Shown here in pieces: positions 51,105 to 59,066 of a stretch of DNA of 64,000 nucleotides. The stretch covers positions 124,001 through 188,000 of the forward strand of contig CAZIMO010000002.1 in the NCBI GenBank assembly GCA_964540535.1, written 5' to 3'. Source of the stretch: Fimenecus sp964540535. GTDB taxonomy: Bacteria > Bacillota > Clostridia > Oscillospirales > Acutalibacteraceae. The notes below the pieces were generated by a model. The model was not told where the DNA came from. It saw only the letters and a program-made list of their open reading frames with translations, and ran no database searches. The translations under genes were made by a program, and so were the position numbers. Position 1 is the stretch's first letter; every line of letters starts with the position of its first letter.

Positions 51105-52922
51105 ATGTGCGGAATAGTAGGTTACATCGGCGATAATGAAGCAACGCCCATTCTTATTGAAGGATTAAGGCGCCTTGAATACAGAGGATATGACTCGGCA
51201 GGAATTGCAGTTCGCGGCGACGGAATCACCGTTGTAAAGGAAAAAGGCAGAATTGACAATCTGCAAAAATGCGTTGACGAAGAAAAGCCCTGCGGTACAA
51301 TAGGTATTGGCCATACACGCTGGGCAACTCACGGTGTACCCGATAAAAATAACGCTCATCCGCACAAGTCAATGAACGGTGTTGTGACCCTTGTTCACAA
51401 CGGAATTATTGAAAATTATATTGAAATCAAAAACGAGCTTATCAAAAAAGGCTATAATTTCCATTCAGAAACCGACACGGAGGTTGTAGCGCAGCTTTTT
51501 GACTATCTTTATGACGGAAATGCCATAGATACAATGATTAAGGTGTCAAATATTCTTGAAGGCTCTTATGCGGTTGCCATGCTCATAAACGGTCACGACG
51601 ACAAAGTATATGCTATGAAAAAAGACAGTCCTATGATTGTTGGCAAGGGCGAAAATCAGAATTATCTCGCCTCTGACATTCCTGCAATTCTCCCCTATAC
51701 AAGAGATTGCTATATAGTGAACGACGGCGAGTTTATTGAGATAGGCAAAAACAGTATTAAAGTATTTGATAATTGCGGAAATGAAAAAAAAGTTGAAATA
51801 AAAACCGTAAATATGAGTATAGAAGCAGCTGAAAAAGGCGGATATGACTATTTTATGGCAAAAGAGATTTACGAACAGCCGAAGGCGGTTCACGATACAG
51901 TTTCTCCGCTTATTAAAAATGGTAAAATCGTACTTCCCTTTGAATTTCCCGAAAATTTCATTAAAAATCTTAAACGAGTATATATTGTTGCCTGCGGAAG
52001 TGCTTATCATGTAGGTATGACCGCTAAATATATTATTGAAGATATGGCAAGAATACCTGTTACAGTTGACATTGCAAGCGAATTCCGTTACAGAAATCCC
52101 ATAATCGAAAAAGGCGATTTATGTATATTTGTAAGCCAATCGGGCGAAACCGCCGATACGCTTGCATCTCTGCGTGAGGCAAAGGCAAGGGGTGCGTTCA
52201 CAATGTCAATTGTAAATGTACTGTTCAGCACAATTGCCCGTGAAAGCGACGGAGTTATATATACAAATGCAGGTGCTGAAATTGCGGTTGCAACAACAAA
52301 AGCATTCTCGGCACAGCTTGGTATTTCGTATCTTCTTGCAGGCTATTTAGCTTATGAAAAAGGTCTTGCAGACGCTGAATATATAAAGAATTTTACAGAC
52401 GATATTCTTATGCTCCCACAAAAAATCAAGGCAGTGCTTGATACCGACAAGGTAACCGTAAAGCTTGCGCCCCGTCTTGCCGACAAAGAGCATATGTTTT
52501 TTATAGGCAGAGGAATTGACTATCCGCTTTGCCTTGAGGGTTCTTTGAAACTTAAAGAAATATCGTATATTCATTGCGAGGGTTACGGCGCAGGCGAATT
52601 AAAGCACGGTACTATTTCGCTTATTGAACCGGGTACGGTTGTTGCGGCAGTTGCAACAGACGATTCCCTTTACGGTAAAATGGTTTCAAACATAAAAGAG
52701 GTTCACGCACGCGGCGCTTATGTAATAGCCATTGTGAAAGAGGGAACCGAGGGTATTGAAGATATTGCTGATGAGGTAATTTATATTCCCGGTGCTTCAC
52801 GGTACCTTACACCGTCGCTTACCGTTGTTCCGTTACAGCTTTTAGCTTATCACACAACAATTGAGCGTGGGTGTGATGTTGACAAGCCGAGAAATCTTGC
52901 AAAATCAGTTACAGTTGAATAA
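51105..52922 (+). CDS. glmS: Glutamine-fructose-6-phosphate aminotransferase (isomerising)
   Basis: The 605-residue protein starts MCGIVGYIGD with Cys2 as glutaminase nucleophile, followed by EYRGYDSAGIAV and GIGHTRWATHG. Two SIS domains follow (VACGSAYHVG and VSQSGETADT; FIGRGIDYPLCLEGSLKLKE) and the end RNLAKSVTVE. It makes glucosamine 6-phosphate for peptidoglycan. TTGGAGGCATATT precedes the ATG. The 66-bp gap to the divergent gene is too short for a glmS ribozyme, unlike many Firmicutes. Confidence 0.97.
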   Translation: MCGIVGYIGDNEATPILIEGLRRLEYRGYDSAGIAVRGDGITVVKEKGRIDNLQKCVDEEKPCGTIGIGHTRWATHGVPDKNNAHPHKSMNGVVTLVHNGIIENYIEIKNELIKKGYNFHSETDTEVVAQLFDYLYDGNAIDTMIKVSNILEGSYAVAMLINGHDDKVYAMKKDSPMIVGKGENQNYLASDIPAILPYTRDCYIVNDGEFIEIGKNSIKVFDNCGNEKKVEIKTVNMSIEAAEKGGYDYFMAKEIYEQPKAVHDTVSPLIKNGKIVLPFEFPENFIKNLKRVYIVACGSAYHVGMTAKYIIEDMARIPVTVDIASEFRYRNPIIEKGDLCIFVSQSGETADTLASLREAKARGAFTMSIVNVLFSTIARESDGVIYTNAGAEIAVATTKAFSAQLGISYLLAGYLAYEKGLADAEYIKNFTDDILMLPQKIKAVLDTDKVTVKLAPRLADKEHMFFIGRGIDYPLCLEGSLKLKEISYIHCEGYGAGELKHGTISLIEPGTVVAAVATDDSLYGKMVSNIKEVHARGAYVIAIVKEGTEGIEDIADEVIYIPGASRYLTPSLTVVPLQLLAYHTTIERGCDVDKPRNLAKSVTVE

Positions 52923-52933
52923 ATAAAATTTTT

Positions 52934-52997
52934 ACTCCCGTTTAGAGTTTCGATAGTTGGTAATACTTTTATTGGAACTTTATTCGGGAGTGATTTT
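52934..52997 (+). terminator. Terminator-like hairpin overlapping the sigG ribosome site
   Basis: ACTCCCG (52934-52940) pairs with CGGGAGT (52985-52991); an inner stem AGAGTTTC/GGAACTTT with wobble pairs supports a long hairpin. The 3' arm GGGAGTG is the ribosome site, and the T run leads directly into the TTG start. It could end glmS transcription and limit sigG translation. Confidence 0.55.
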
Positions 52998-53765
52998 TTG
53001 CAATACAACAGAGTTGAAATATGCGGGGTTAATACTGCGAAGCTTAAAGTGCTGAAAGAAGCCAAAAAAATTGAGCTTCTTAAAAAGTCAAAGAGCGGTG
53101 ACAAAAAAGCAAGACAGGAGCTTATAGAGGGAAATCTCCGTCTTGTGCTGTCGGTTATTCAAAGATTTGCCAACCGGGGCGAAAATCCCGACGATTTGTT
53201 TCAAGTGGGGTGCATTGGGCTTATAAAGGCAATCGACAATTTTGACATTTCGCAGAATGTGCGTTTTTCAACCTATGCAGTGCCTATGATAATCGGCGAA
53301 ATCCGCAGATATTTGCGTGATTACAATGCCATAAGAGTAAGCCGTTCGCTCCGTGACACAGCATACCACGCAATGCAGATAAAGGAGCGTATTCAAAACG
53401 ATTTAGGCCGTGACGCAACAATTGAAGAAATCGCAAAAGAAATGGAAATTGAGCCTGTTGATGTGGTGCTTGCTCTCGAAGCGATTGTTGACCCGATTTC
53501 GCTTTATGAGCCTGTATACTCTGACGGCGGCGACACGATTTATGTTATGGATCAAGTGGGAAGCTCTGAAAGCGACGAAGATTGGCTCAATGAAATCACA
53601 ATTAAAGAGGCAATAAAAGGGCTCGGCGAGCGGGAAAAGCTTATTCTTAATCTTCGCTTTATGCAGGGCAAGACCCAAATGGAAGTCGCCGAAGAGGTAG
53701 GCATAAGCCAAGCGCAGGTTTCACGGCTAGAAAAAGGCGCAATAAAAAAAATTAAAGAATCTTGA
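52998..53765 (+). CDS. sigG: RNA polymerase sporulation sigma factor SigG
   Basis: The TTG start at 52998 follows CGGGAGTGATTT. The 255-residue protein begins LQYNRVEICGVNTAKL (the KVEICGVxT start typical of SigG). Region 2 is RLVLSVIQRFANRGENPDDL then FQVGCIGLIKAIDNF and FSTYAVPMIIGEIRRYLRD; region 4 is GKTQMEVAEEVGISQAQVSR. SigG drives late gene expression in the forespore. Its presence shows that the organism belongs to, or derives from, a spore-forming lineage. In the sequence it lies behind glmS and ahead of a ylmC-like gene. Confidence 0.96.
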   Translation: MQYNRVEICGVNTAKLKVLKEAKKIELLKKSKSGDKKARQELIEGNLRLVLSVIQRFANRGENPDDLFQVGCIGLIKAIDNFDISQNVRFSTYAVPMIIGEIRRYLRDYNAIRVSRSLRDTAYHAMQIKERIQNDLGRDATIEEIAKEMEIEPVDVVLALEAIVDPISLYEPVYSDGGDTIYVMDQVGSSESDEDWLNEITIKEAIKGLGEREKLILNLRFMQGKTQMEVAEEVGISQAQVSRLEKGAIKKIKES

Positions 53766-53857
53766 AACACTTTTCATTATATGCTACTCTTATATGGTGA
53801 AATATTATTATTCTTTAAGAAAGAATGCGGTTCCAATCAGGAGGAAGATTATACAAT

Positions 53858-53884
53858 AGTGAGGAACGGATAACCGCTTCACTG
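53858..53884 (+). promoter_or_regulatory. Small hairpin upstream of the interrupted lipoprotein
   Basis: AGTGA ... TCACT with an inner CGG/CCG pair; no T run. Function unknown. Confidence 0.25.
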
Positions 53885-53922
53885 TTTAATCTAATGCAAA
53901 TCTTTTAGAGGTGAAACTGATT

Positions 53923-54297
53923 ATGAAAAAAGTAATTGCTTTATTTTCTGTTTTAATATTGGTTTTCACTGCGTTCAGCGGTTGCGCATCGCAGTAAAAC
54001 GGATATATCACCTTTAAAATAACCGATACAAACGGTGAACTCATTGAGGGAACAGCGCTTTACGGTGGCGAATACCCCGACGGAAGAGAAATTTTTCCTG
54101 CTCCTGAAATCGGCAGAACTGACGCAGACTGTGAGCTTGAATGGAGTCCCGAAAAATACGGTAATCAAATGATAACCGTAGGATATTTATTTGATGACAA
54201 GAAAGTTGAATTTTTCAACGAATTGGTCGATATTTCCAAAGATGACGCACAGCATAACAAAATAATCAGCATAACATATCCGTATACTACGCAGTAA
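53923..54297 (+). pseudogene. Lipoprotein gene interrupted by one in-frame stop
   Basis: After AGAGGTGAAACTGATT the ATG opens a lipoprotein signal, MKKVIALFSVLILVFTAFSG then CASQ, followed at 53995 by TAA. The same frame continues without a shift for 99 more codons, starting NGYITFKITDTNGELIEG and ending ITYPYTTQ before TAA at 54295. A single nonsense codon two residues after the lipidated Cys separates signal and mature part. The mature part looks like a small beta-rich carboxypeptidase-regulatory-like domain. Either a recent pseudogene or a gene read through; the 24-residue peptide could also be made alone. Confidence 0.7.
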
Positions 54298-54306
54298 TAA
54301 TTTATG

Positions 54307-54339
54307 CCCCTGTTAAATAAAATTAACAGGGGTGTTTTT
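54307..54339 (+). terminator. Terminator-like hairpin overlapping the ylmC ribosome site
   Basis: CCCCTGTTAA and TTAACAGGGG form a perfect 10-bp stem around ATAAAA, followed by TGTTTTT and the ATG. The GGGGTG of the 3' arm is the only ribosome site of the next gene. Confidence 0.7.
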
Positions 54340-54639
54340 ATGAATTGCTGTATTACCGATTTGCACGAAAAAGAGATTATAAATTTATGTAACGGCTGCC
54401 GTTTGGGCAATGTCTGCGATGTCGAAATAGACACATGCACAGGCTGTCTTGTTTCAATTATAATTTGGGGCAAATCAAAGCTTTTCGGCTTGCTCGGCAG
54501 AACTGAAGACATTAAAATCTGCTGGAAGGATATTAAGGTTATAGGCGACGATACAATTCTTGTAGACTTTAAATGTCCCGAAAATTGTAAAAGAAACAAT
54601 AATACTAATATTTTTGACACGCTATTCAAGCACCGATAG
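54340..54639 (+). CDS. YlmC/YmxH-family sporulation protein (PRC-barrel)
   Basis: From ATG 54340 the protein has 99 residues: LHEKEIINLCNGCRLGNVCD and IIWGKSKLFGLLGRTEDIKI then CWKDIKVIGDDTILVDF. This aligns by eye with the 'L-x-x-K-E-I-x-N-L-x-x-G-x-x-L-G' PRC-barrel proteins YlmC/YmxH. Cysteines replace several usual positions and a Cys-Asn-rich tail is added. Its location behind sigG is usual for the family. Molecular function is unknown. Confidence 0.8.
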   Translation: MNCCITDLHEKEIINLCNGCRLGNVCDVEIDTCTGCLVSIIIWGKSKLFGLLGRTEDIKICWKDIKVIGDDTILVDFKCPENCKRNNNTNIFDTLFKHR

Positions 54640-54710
54640 GTTGAAAAATTATATTTTATATGATACAATTAAAATATCTAAAATATTTTACTGTATCGGA
54701 GCGTAAGATT

Positions 54711-55100
54711 ATGGAAAATATGAATAAGGTTAAGCTTACAATTCACGGCTCAAACTATGTTATCAACACTGACGAAAGTGTAGAATATACCGAACAGCTT
54801 GGAAAAAGAATTGATGAGCGTATGAACGCAATTATGAAAAGCAGTTTCTTTATTACTGCTACTCAGGCGGCAATCCTTGTGGCTCTTGAAATGGCTGACG
54901 AGCTGACAAAGAGCGAAAAGAATGTTGACAATTTCCGTTCACAGATTAAAGATTATCTTGAAGACGCCGCAAAGGCAAAAACCGAAAGAGATTATTACAA
55001 GCGTGAGCTTGAGCGTTATAAAACAGAGGCAAAATTTAAAAACGATCAAATTAATCTTTTTGCAGGTGTAAAAAACGAAAATAATGAAGAAGAAAATTGA
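54711..55100 (+). CDS. zapA: Cell division protein ZapA-like
   Basis: The ATG at 54711 follows CGGAGCGTAAGATT and gives 129 residues. The N-terminus NKVKLTIHGSNYVINTDESV and the helix AAILVALEMADELTKSEKNV are typical of ZapA, followed by a coiled-coil C-terminus. ZapA promotes FtsZ bundling at mid-cell. The end overlaps the start of the U32 peptidase gene by 17 nt. Confidence 0.8.
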   Translation: MENMNKVKLTIHGSNYVINTDESVEYTEQLGKRIDERMNAIMKSSFFITATQAAILVALEMADELTKSEKNVDNFRSQIKDYLEDAAKAKTERDYYKRELERYKTEAKFKNDQINLFAGVKNENNEEEN

Positions 55101-57114
55101 AATTCTTGCTCCCGTGGGAAATGAAGAATCTTTGAAATCGGCGGTACTGAGCGGTGCTGACGCGGTTTATTTCGGTATGGGCAATTTTAATGCCCGCCGA
55201 AATGCTCAAAATTTCACGGATGAACAGTTGAAGAATGCAATTGAATACTGTCACGCAAGGGGTGTTAAGGTACATATTACTCTTAACACCCTTATTAAAG
55301 ACTGTGAGCTTTCAGAGGTTTATGATTTAATACGCAAAATCGCAGAATTTGGGGCTGACGCAGTTATTGTTCAAGATTTAGGCGTTGCCAAAGCGGTAAA
55401 AACAATTTGCCCGAGCCTTGAAATGCACGCTTCTACACAAATGAGTGTGGGTACTCTTGACGGAATTAAACTGCTTAAAGAATTAGGATTTTCAAGAGCG
55501 GTTCTGCCCCGGGAATTAAATCTTGAAGAGATCAAATATCTTTGTGAAAACTCGCCGATTGACCTTGAAATTTTTATTCACGGAGCACTTTGTATGTGCG
55601 TTTCGGGTCAGTGCCTTATGAGCGCGGTTTTAGGCTCACGAAGCGGAAACCGAGGTCTTTGCGCTCAGCCCTGCCGTTTACCTTTTAAGGTGGAAAACGG
55701 AACGGGTCACGATTTAAGCTTAAAGGATTTATCGCTTATTGAGCATATACCTGAACTCAGCAAAATGGGTATTTGCTCATTCAAGATTGAAGGCAGAATG
55801 AAACGCCCCGAATATGTAAGTGCGGCAGTCAGAGCCTGCAAAAAATCGGCAAGCGGTGACTATAATTTTGACGATGAAAGGGATTTAAGCGATTTATTCT
55901 CACGCTCCGGCTTTACTGACGGTTATTTTGCGGACAAGCTTGGTAAGACTATGTTCGGTTTCCGTGAAAAAGAAAATGTGCAGTCGGCAACAAAAGAACT
56001 GCTTAACAAATATGCTGTAAATTATGAAAAGGAAATACCGAGATACAGAGTGAGTTTTAAATTCGGCGGTAAAATCGGTGAAAAAGCTTTTGTAACAGCA
56101 GAATGCAACGGTTATACTGCCAAATCAGAAAGCGAGATGCTTTGCGAAGCACCAATAAACAGACCGATTTCAGCTGACAGAATTGAATCAGCACTCTCAA
56201 AATGCGGCGGAACACAATTTGAGGCCTGCTGTGTTGAAATTTTAGGCGAAGTTGATTATTCTTTACCTATTTCAGCACTCAACTCAATGCGCCGAGCAGT
56301 TTTGGAAATACTCGAAAACAAAATTTCAGCTAAAATTGACAGAACACTGTTCCCCTCACCTGTTCCCACTGAAATTCAGTCGGAAAATCGCAAAGAAATT
56401 TATTGCCGATTTGACAGTGCAGAGCAAATACCCAACAGCATTGACGCTGATATGATTTTTGTACCGCTCATCACAGACGATGATATTGTTAAAGATAACG
56501 GTTACGGCGTTGAGCTTCCCCACGGTATGTTCGGAAACGGAGAAAAAGCTGAAAAAATGCTTTTAAATTCTTCTGCCGAATATTGTCTTTGCCACACTCT
56601 TGATGCAGTTGCAATGGCGAAAAAATGCGGTAAAAGGGTCATAGCCTCGCCGTCTTTGAATATTTTCAATTCGCTTTCAATGGATATTGCAAAATTTCTC
56701 GGAATTGAAAAGGCAATCGTTTCAAACGAAGCTACGCTTGAAAAATTCCCGAAGATTTCTTCAAGTATACCAAAAGGAATTACCGTTTACGGCAGAACTG
56801 CTCTGATGCTCACAAGAAACTGTCCTGTAAAGAACGGCAAAAGCTGTGCTGAATGCAAACGGCAAAGCGAAATCACTGACCGAAAGGGTATAAGCTTTCC
56901 TGTACGCTGTAATATGGGGTATTCTGAAATTCTCAACTCCCGACCGCTCTATATGGCGGACAGAATGAATGAAATTCCTTCCTGTGACATTCTGTTTTTC
57001 AGCTTCACAACGGAAAGCAAGCAAGAGGTAACAGAAATTTTATCTGCATATAAAAACAAAGAAAAGCCCACGGGCGAATTTACCAGAGGGCTTTTATACA
57101 GAGGTGTTGAATAA
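55084..57114 (+). CDS. U32-family peptidase
   Basis: The 676-residue protein starts EILAPVGNEESLKSAVLSGA, DAVYFGMGNFNARR, with the central U32 signature DLEIFIHGALCMCVSGQCLM and SGNRGLCAQPCRLPF, followed by SFKIEGRMKRPEYV. The four conserved cysteines bind an Fe-S cluster in RNA-hydroxylating members such as RlhA/TrhP. The long C-terminal half (DUF3656-like to the end) fits the YrrO/RlhA-type length. It may hydroxylate tRNA or rRNA or be a peptidase. Overlapping genes on both sides (ZapA, Dut) show an operon. Confidence 0.88.
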   Translation: MKKKIEILAPVGNEESLKSAVLSGADAVYFGMGNFNARRNAQNFTDEQLKNAIEYCHARGVKVHITLNTLIKDCELSEVYDLIRKIAEFGADAVIVQDLGVAKAVKTICPSLEMHASTQMSVGTLDGIKLLKELGFSRAVLPRELNLEEIKYLCENSPIDLEIFIHGALCMCVSGQCLMSAVLGSRSGNRGLCAQPCRLPFKVENGTGHDLSLKDLSLIEHIPELSKMGICSFKIEGRMKRPEYVSAAVRACKKSASGDYNFDDERDLSDLFSRSGFTDGYFADKLGKTMFGFREKENVQSATKELLNKYAVNYEKEIPRYRVSFKFGGKIGEKAFVTAECNGYTAKSESEMLCEAPINRPISADRIESALSKCGGTQFEACCVEILGEVDYSLPISALNSMRRAVLEILENKISAKIDRTLFPSPVPTEIQSENRKEIYCRFDSAEQIPNSIDADMIFVPLITDDDIVKDNGYGVELPHGMFGNGEKAEKMLLNSSAEYCLCHTLDAVAMAKKCGKRVIASPSLNIFNSLSMDIAKFLGIEKAIVSNEATLEKFPKISSSIPKGITVYGRTALMLTRNCPVKNGKSCAECKRQSEITDRKGISFPVRCNMGYSEILNSRPLYMADRMNEIPSCDILFFSFTTESKQEVTEILSAYKNKEKPTGEFTRGLLYRGVE

Positions 57115-57554
57115 TGGAACTGCGAATTAAAAAAATACGCAAAAATGCCAAACTGCCCACCAGAGCAACCGAGGGCAGTGCAGGAATGGATTTATATGCC
57201 TGCATTGACGAGCCAATCACCTTGAACGGCGGTGAAAAAGCCGTAATTCCCACAGGAATTGCAATTGGACTTGACAGCAAGAATTTATGTGCCTTTGTTT
57301 ATGCGAGGAGCGGATTGGCAATCAAGCACGGAATAGGGCTTACAAATTCTGTCGGCGTTATTGACAGCGACTACCGCGGCGAAATCTGCGTGGGTGTTAT
57401 AAATCAAATCAGCGAGCCATATACAATTCAGCCATTTGAAAGAATTGCGCAGATGGTTATTCAGCCTGTTGAAATTCCTAAACTTATTGAAGTTGACGAG
57501 CTTGACGACACCGAGCGCGGTGCAGGCGGATTTGGCTCAACAGGAACAAAATAG
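57114..57554 (+). CDS. dut: dUTP diphosphatase
   Basis: The 146-residue protein has all five dUTPase motifs: SAGMDLYA, YARSGLAIKHGI, GVIDSDYRGE, ERIAQMVI and GAGGFGSTG. It hydrolyses dUTP to dUMP, keeping uracil out of DNA. The ATG overlaps the stop of the U32 gene (TAATG). Confidence 0.95.
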   Translation: MELRIKKIRKNAKLPTRATEGSAGMDLYACIDEPITLNGGEKAVIPTGIAIGLDSKNLCAFVYARSGLAIKHGIGLTNSVGVIDSDYRGEICVGVINQISEPYTIQPFERIAQMVIQPVEIPKLIEVDELDDTERGAGGFGSTGTK

Positions 57555-57562
57555 TTTGATAA

Positions 57563-57604
57563 AAAAATCGGAGAACCTAAATTCAAAAGTTCTCCGATTT
57601 TTTA
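57563..57604. terminator. Bidirectional terminator between dut and the S4 protein
   Basis: AAATCGGAGAAC and GTTCTCCGATTT pair around CTAAATTCAAAA with A/T runs on both sides. The right end overlaps the stop codon of the minus-strand S4 gene. Confidence 0.85.
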
Positions 57605-57844
57605 TTTTATCTCCTCGTACATTTCGTTTGCAGTTTGCTTGGTTGCATATTCGGTTACATTTAAAACCTTGTATTTGGTTATTTTTTCGCCGAACTGAAT
57701 TTCAAGAATATCGCCCTCTTTAACATCGTAAGAAGCCTTGACAACCCGACCGCCGACGCTTATATGCCCTGCGTCGCAAACTTCGTTGGCAATTGTACGG
57801 CGTTTTATAATTCTTGATACCTTTAAAAATTTATCCAATCTCAT
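57602..57844 (-). CDS. S4-domain RNA-binding protein (RqcP/YabO-like)
   Basis: The ATG at 57844 follows AAAGGATTTTTCT and gives 80 residues: MRLDKFLKVSRIIKRRTIAN, GHISVGGRVVKASYDV and GDILEIQFGEK, a single S4 domain. Homologues bind 50S-peptidyl-tRNA in ribosome quality control. It is the last gene of the minus-strand operon. Confidence 0.85.
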   Translation of the reverse strand: MRLDKFLKVSRIIKRRTIANEVCDAGHISVGGRVVKASYDVKEGDILEIQFGEKITKYKVLNVTEYATKQTANEMYEEIK

Positions 57845-57883
57845 AGAAAAATCCTTTCTTGCCAATATTTTATTAAGAAATAT

Positions 57884-57910
57884 AAAAACAAGGGTCGCAA
57901 AAGCGACCCC
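57884..57910 (-). terminator. Terminator-like hairpin behind the HU gene
   Basis: GGGTCGC and GCGACCC pair around AAAA; on the minus strand it is followed by TTGTTTTTAT. It lies between the HU and S4 genes. Confidence 0.75.
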
Positions 57911-57928
57911 TATCTTTCAAAAGTTTAA

Positions 57929-58201
57929 TTATTTAACAGCGTCTTTAAGAGCTGCGCCTGCTTTGAAAGCGGGAACCTTTGTTGCAGGAACTGTGATTGT
58001 TTCGCCTGTTCTGGGGTTACGAGCTGTCTTTTCTGAACGCTCACGAACTTCAAATGTACCGAAGCCGATAAGCTGAACCTTATCGCCGTTTACAAGAGCG
58101 TCTGTAACTGATGCAAGAACTGCTGCTACTGCTGCGTCTGCGTCTTTCTTTGAAATGCCTGCTTTTGCTGCTACTGCTGCTACGAGTTCTGTCTTATTCA
58201 T
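57929..58201 (-). CDS. hup: HU-family DNA-binding protein
   Basis: The ATG at 58201 follows TTGGAGGATTTACAA and gives 90 residues. MNKTELVAAVAAKAGISKKD, the signature GFGTFEVRERSEKTARNPRT and GAALKDAVK are canonical. It compacts DNA. Its strong ribosome site and the following terminator suggest high expression. Confidence 0.95.
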   Translation of the reverse strand: MNKTELVAAVAAKAGISKKDADAAVAAVLASVTDALVNGDKVQLIGFGTFEVRERSEKTARNPRTGETITVPATKVPAFKAGAALKDAVK

Positions 58202-58252
58202 TTGTAAATCCTCCAAATAAAAGTTTTCTCTTTTTTGTATTATAAAAGGAAG

Positions 58253-59050
58253 TTAATCCTTTTTTGCCAAATCCCAAAGCTTGTCCAATTCGGACAAATC
58301 GGTTTCTTTCATATTCATACCGCATTCTTCAGCCATTTTTTCGACCTTTGAAAAGCGGTCAATAAATTTATCAGTCGAATTTGTAAGTGCTTCTTCACTG
58401 TCAACCCCGATAAAGCGTGACACATTGACAACCGAGAAGAGCAAATCACCCAATTCTTCAAGCATATTATTCTTATCGCCGTTTGCAACTGCTGTTTTAA
58501 GCTCGGCAAGCTCTTCTGTAACTTTATCAAATGCGCCGTCGGCACTGTCCCAATCAAAGCCCGCTTTAGAAGCTTTTTTCTGAACCTTATCGGCACGCAT
58601 AAGCGCAGGAAATTCACGGGGAATTGAAAGCATTGAGTCGGTTTGTGTTTTTTGCTTTTTAGTGCGTTTTTTGATAATATCCCAATTCTCAAGAACCTGG
58701 GCGCTTGTATCTGCCTTAATTTCACCGAAAACATGGGGATGACGCTCAATCATCTTTTTGCAAATTCCGTCAGCAACATCTGACAGTTCAAAACCGCCCT
58801 GCTCACGTTCAATCTGCGTATGAAAGACAACCTGCAAAAGCACATCGCCCAATTCTTCTAAAAGAAGCTCTTTATCGTTTTTATTGATTGCTTCAATAAC
58901 CTCATAGGTTTCTTCAAGAAAATCACGGCGGATTGATTTATGGTCTTGCTCTCTGTCCCAAGGGCAACCCTTTGGCGAGCGAAGAATTTCAACAATATCA
59001 ATTAAATCGTCTACATTATAGCGTTCTTTAAAAACAAAATTCTCAATCAT
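58253..59050 (-). CDS. mazG: Nucleoside triphosphate pyrophosphohydrolase MazG
   Basis: The ATG at 59050 (after AAAGGGAAAGTT) gives 265 residues; an ATG at 59065 would add five. Two MazG domains are seen: RSPKGCPWDREQDHKSIRRD, ETYEVIEAI, EELGDVLLQVVFH and later EELAELKTAV, EELGDLLFSVVN (EExxD metal sites). It hydrolyses non-canonical or excess NTPs. Between the flippase and HU genes. Confidence 0.93.
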   Translation of the reverse strand: MIENFVFKERYNVDDLIDIVEILRSPKGCPWDREQDHKSIRRDFLEETYEVIEAINKNDKELLLEELGDVLLQVVFHTQIEREQGGFELSDVADGICKKMIERHPHVFGEIKADTSAQVLENWDIIKKRTKKQKTQTDSMLSIPREFPALMRADKVQKKASKAGFDWDSADGAFDKVTEELAELKTAVANGDKNNMLEELGDLLFSVVNVSRFIGVDSEEALTNSTDKFIDRFSKVEKMAEECGMNMKETDLSELDKLWDLAKKD

Positions 59051-59066
59051 AACTTTCCCTTTCATT

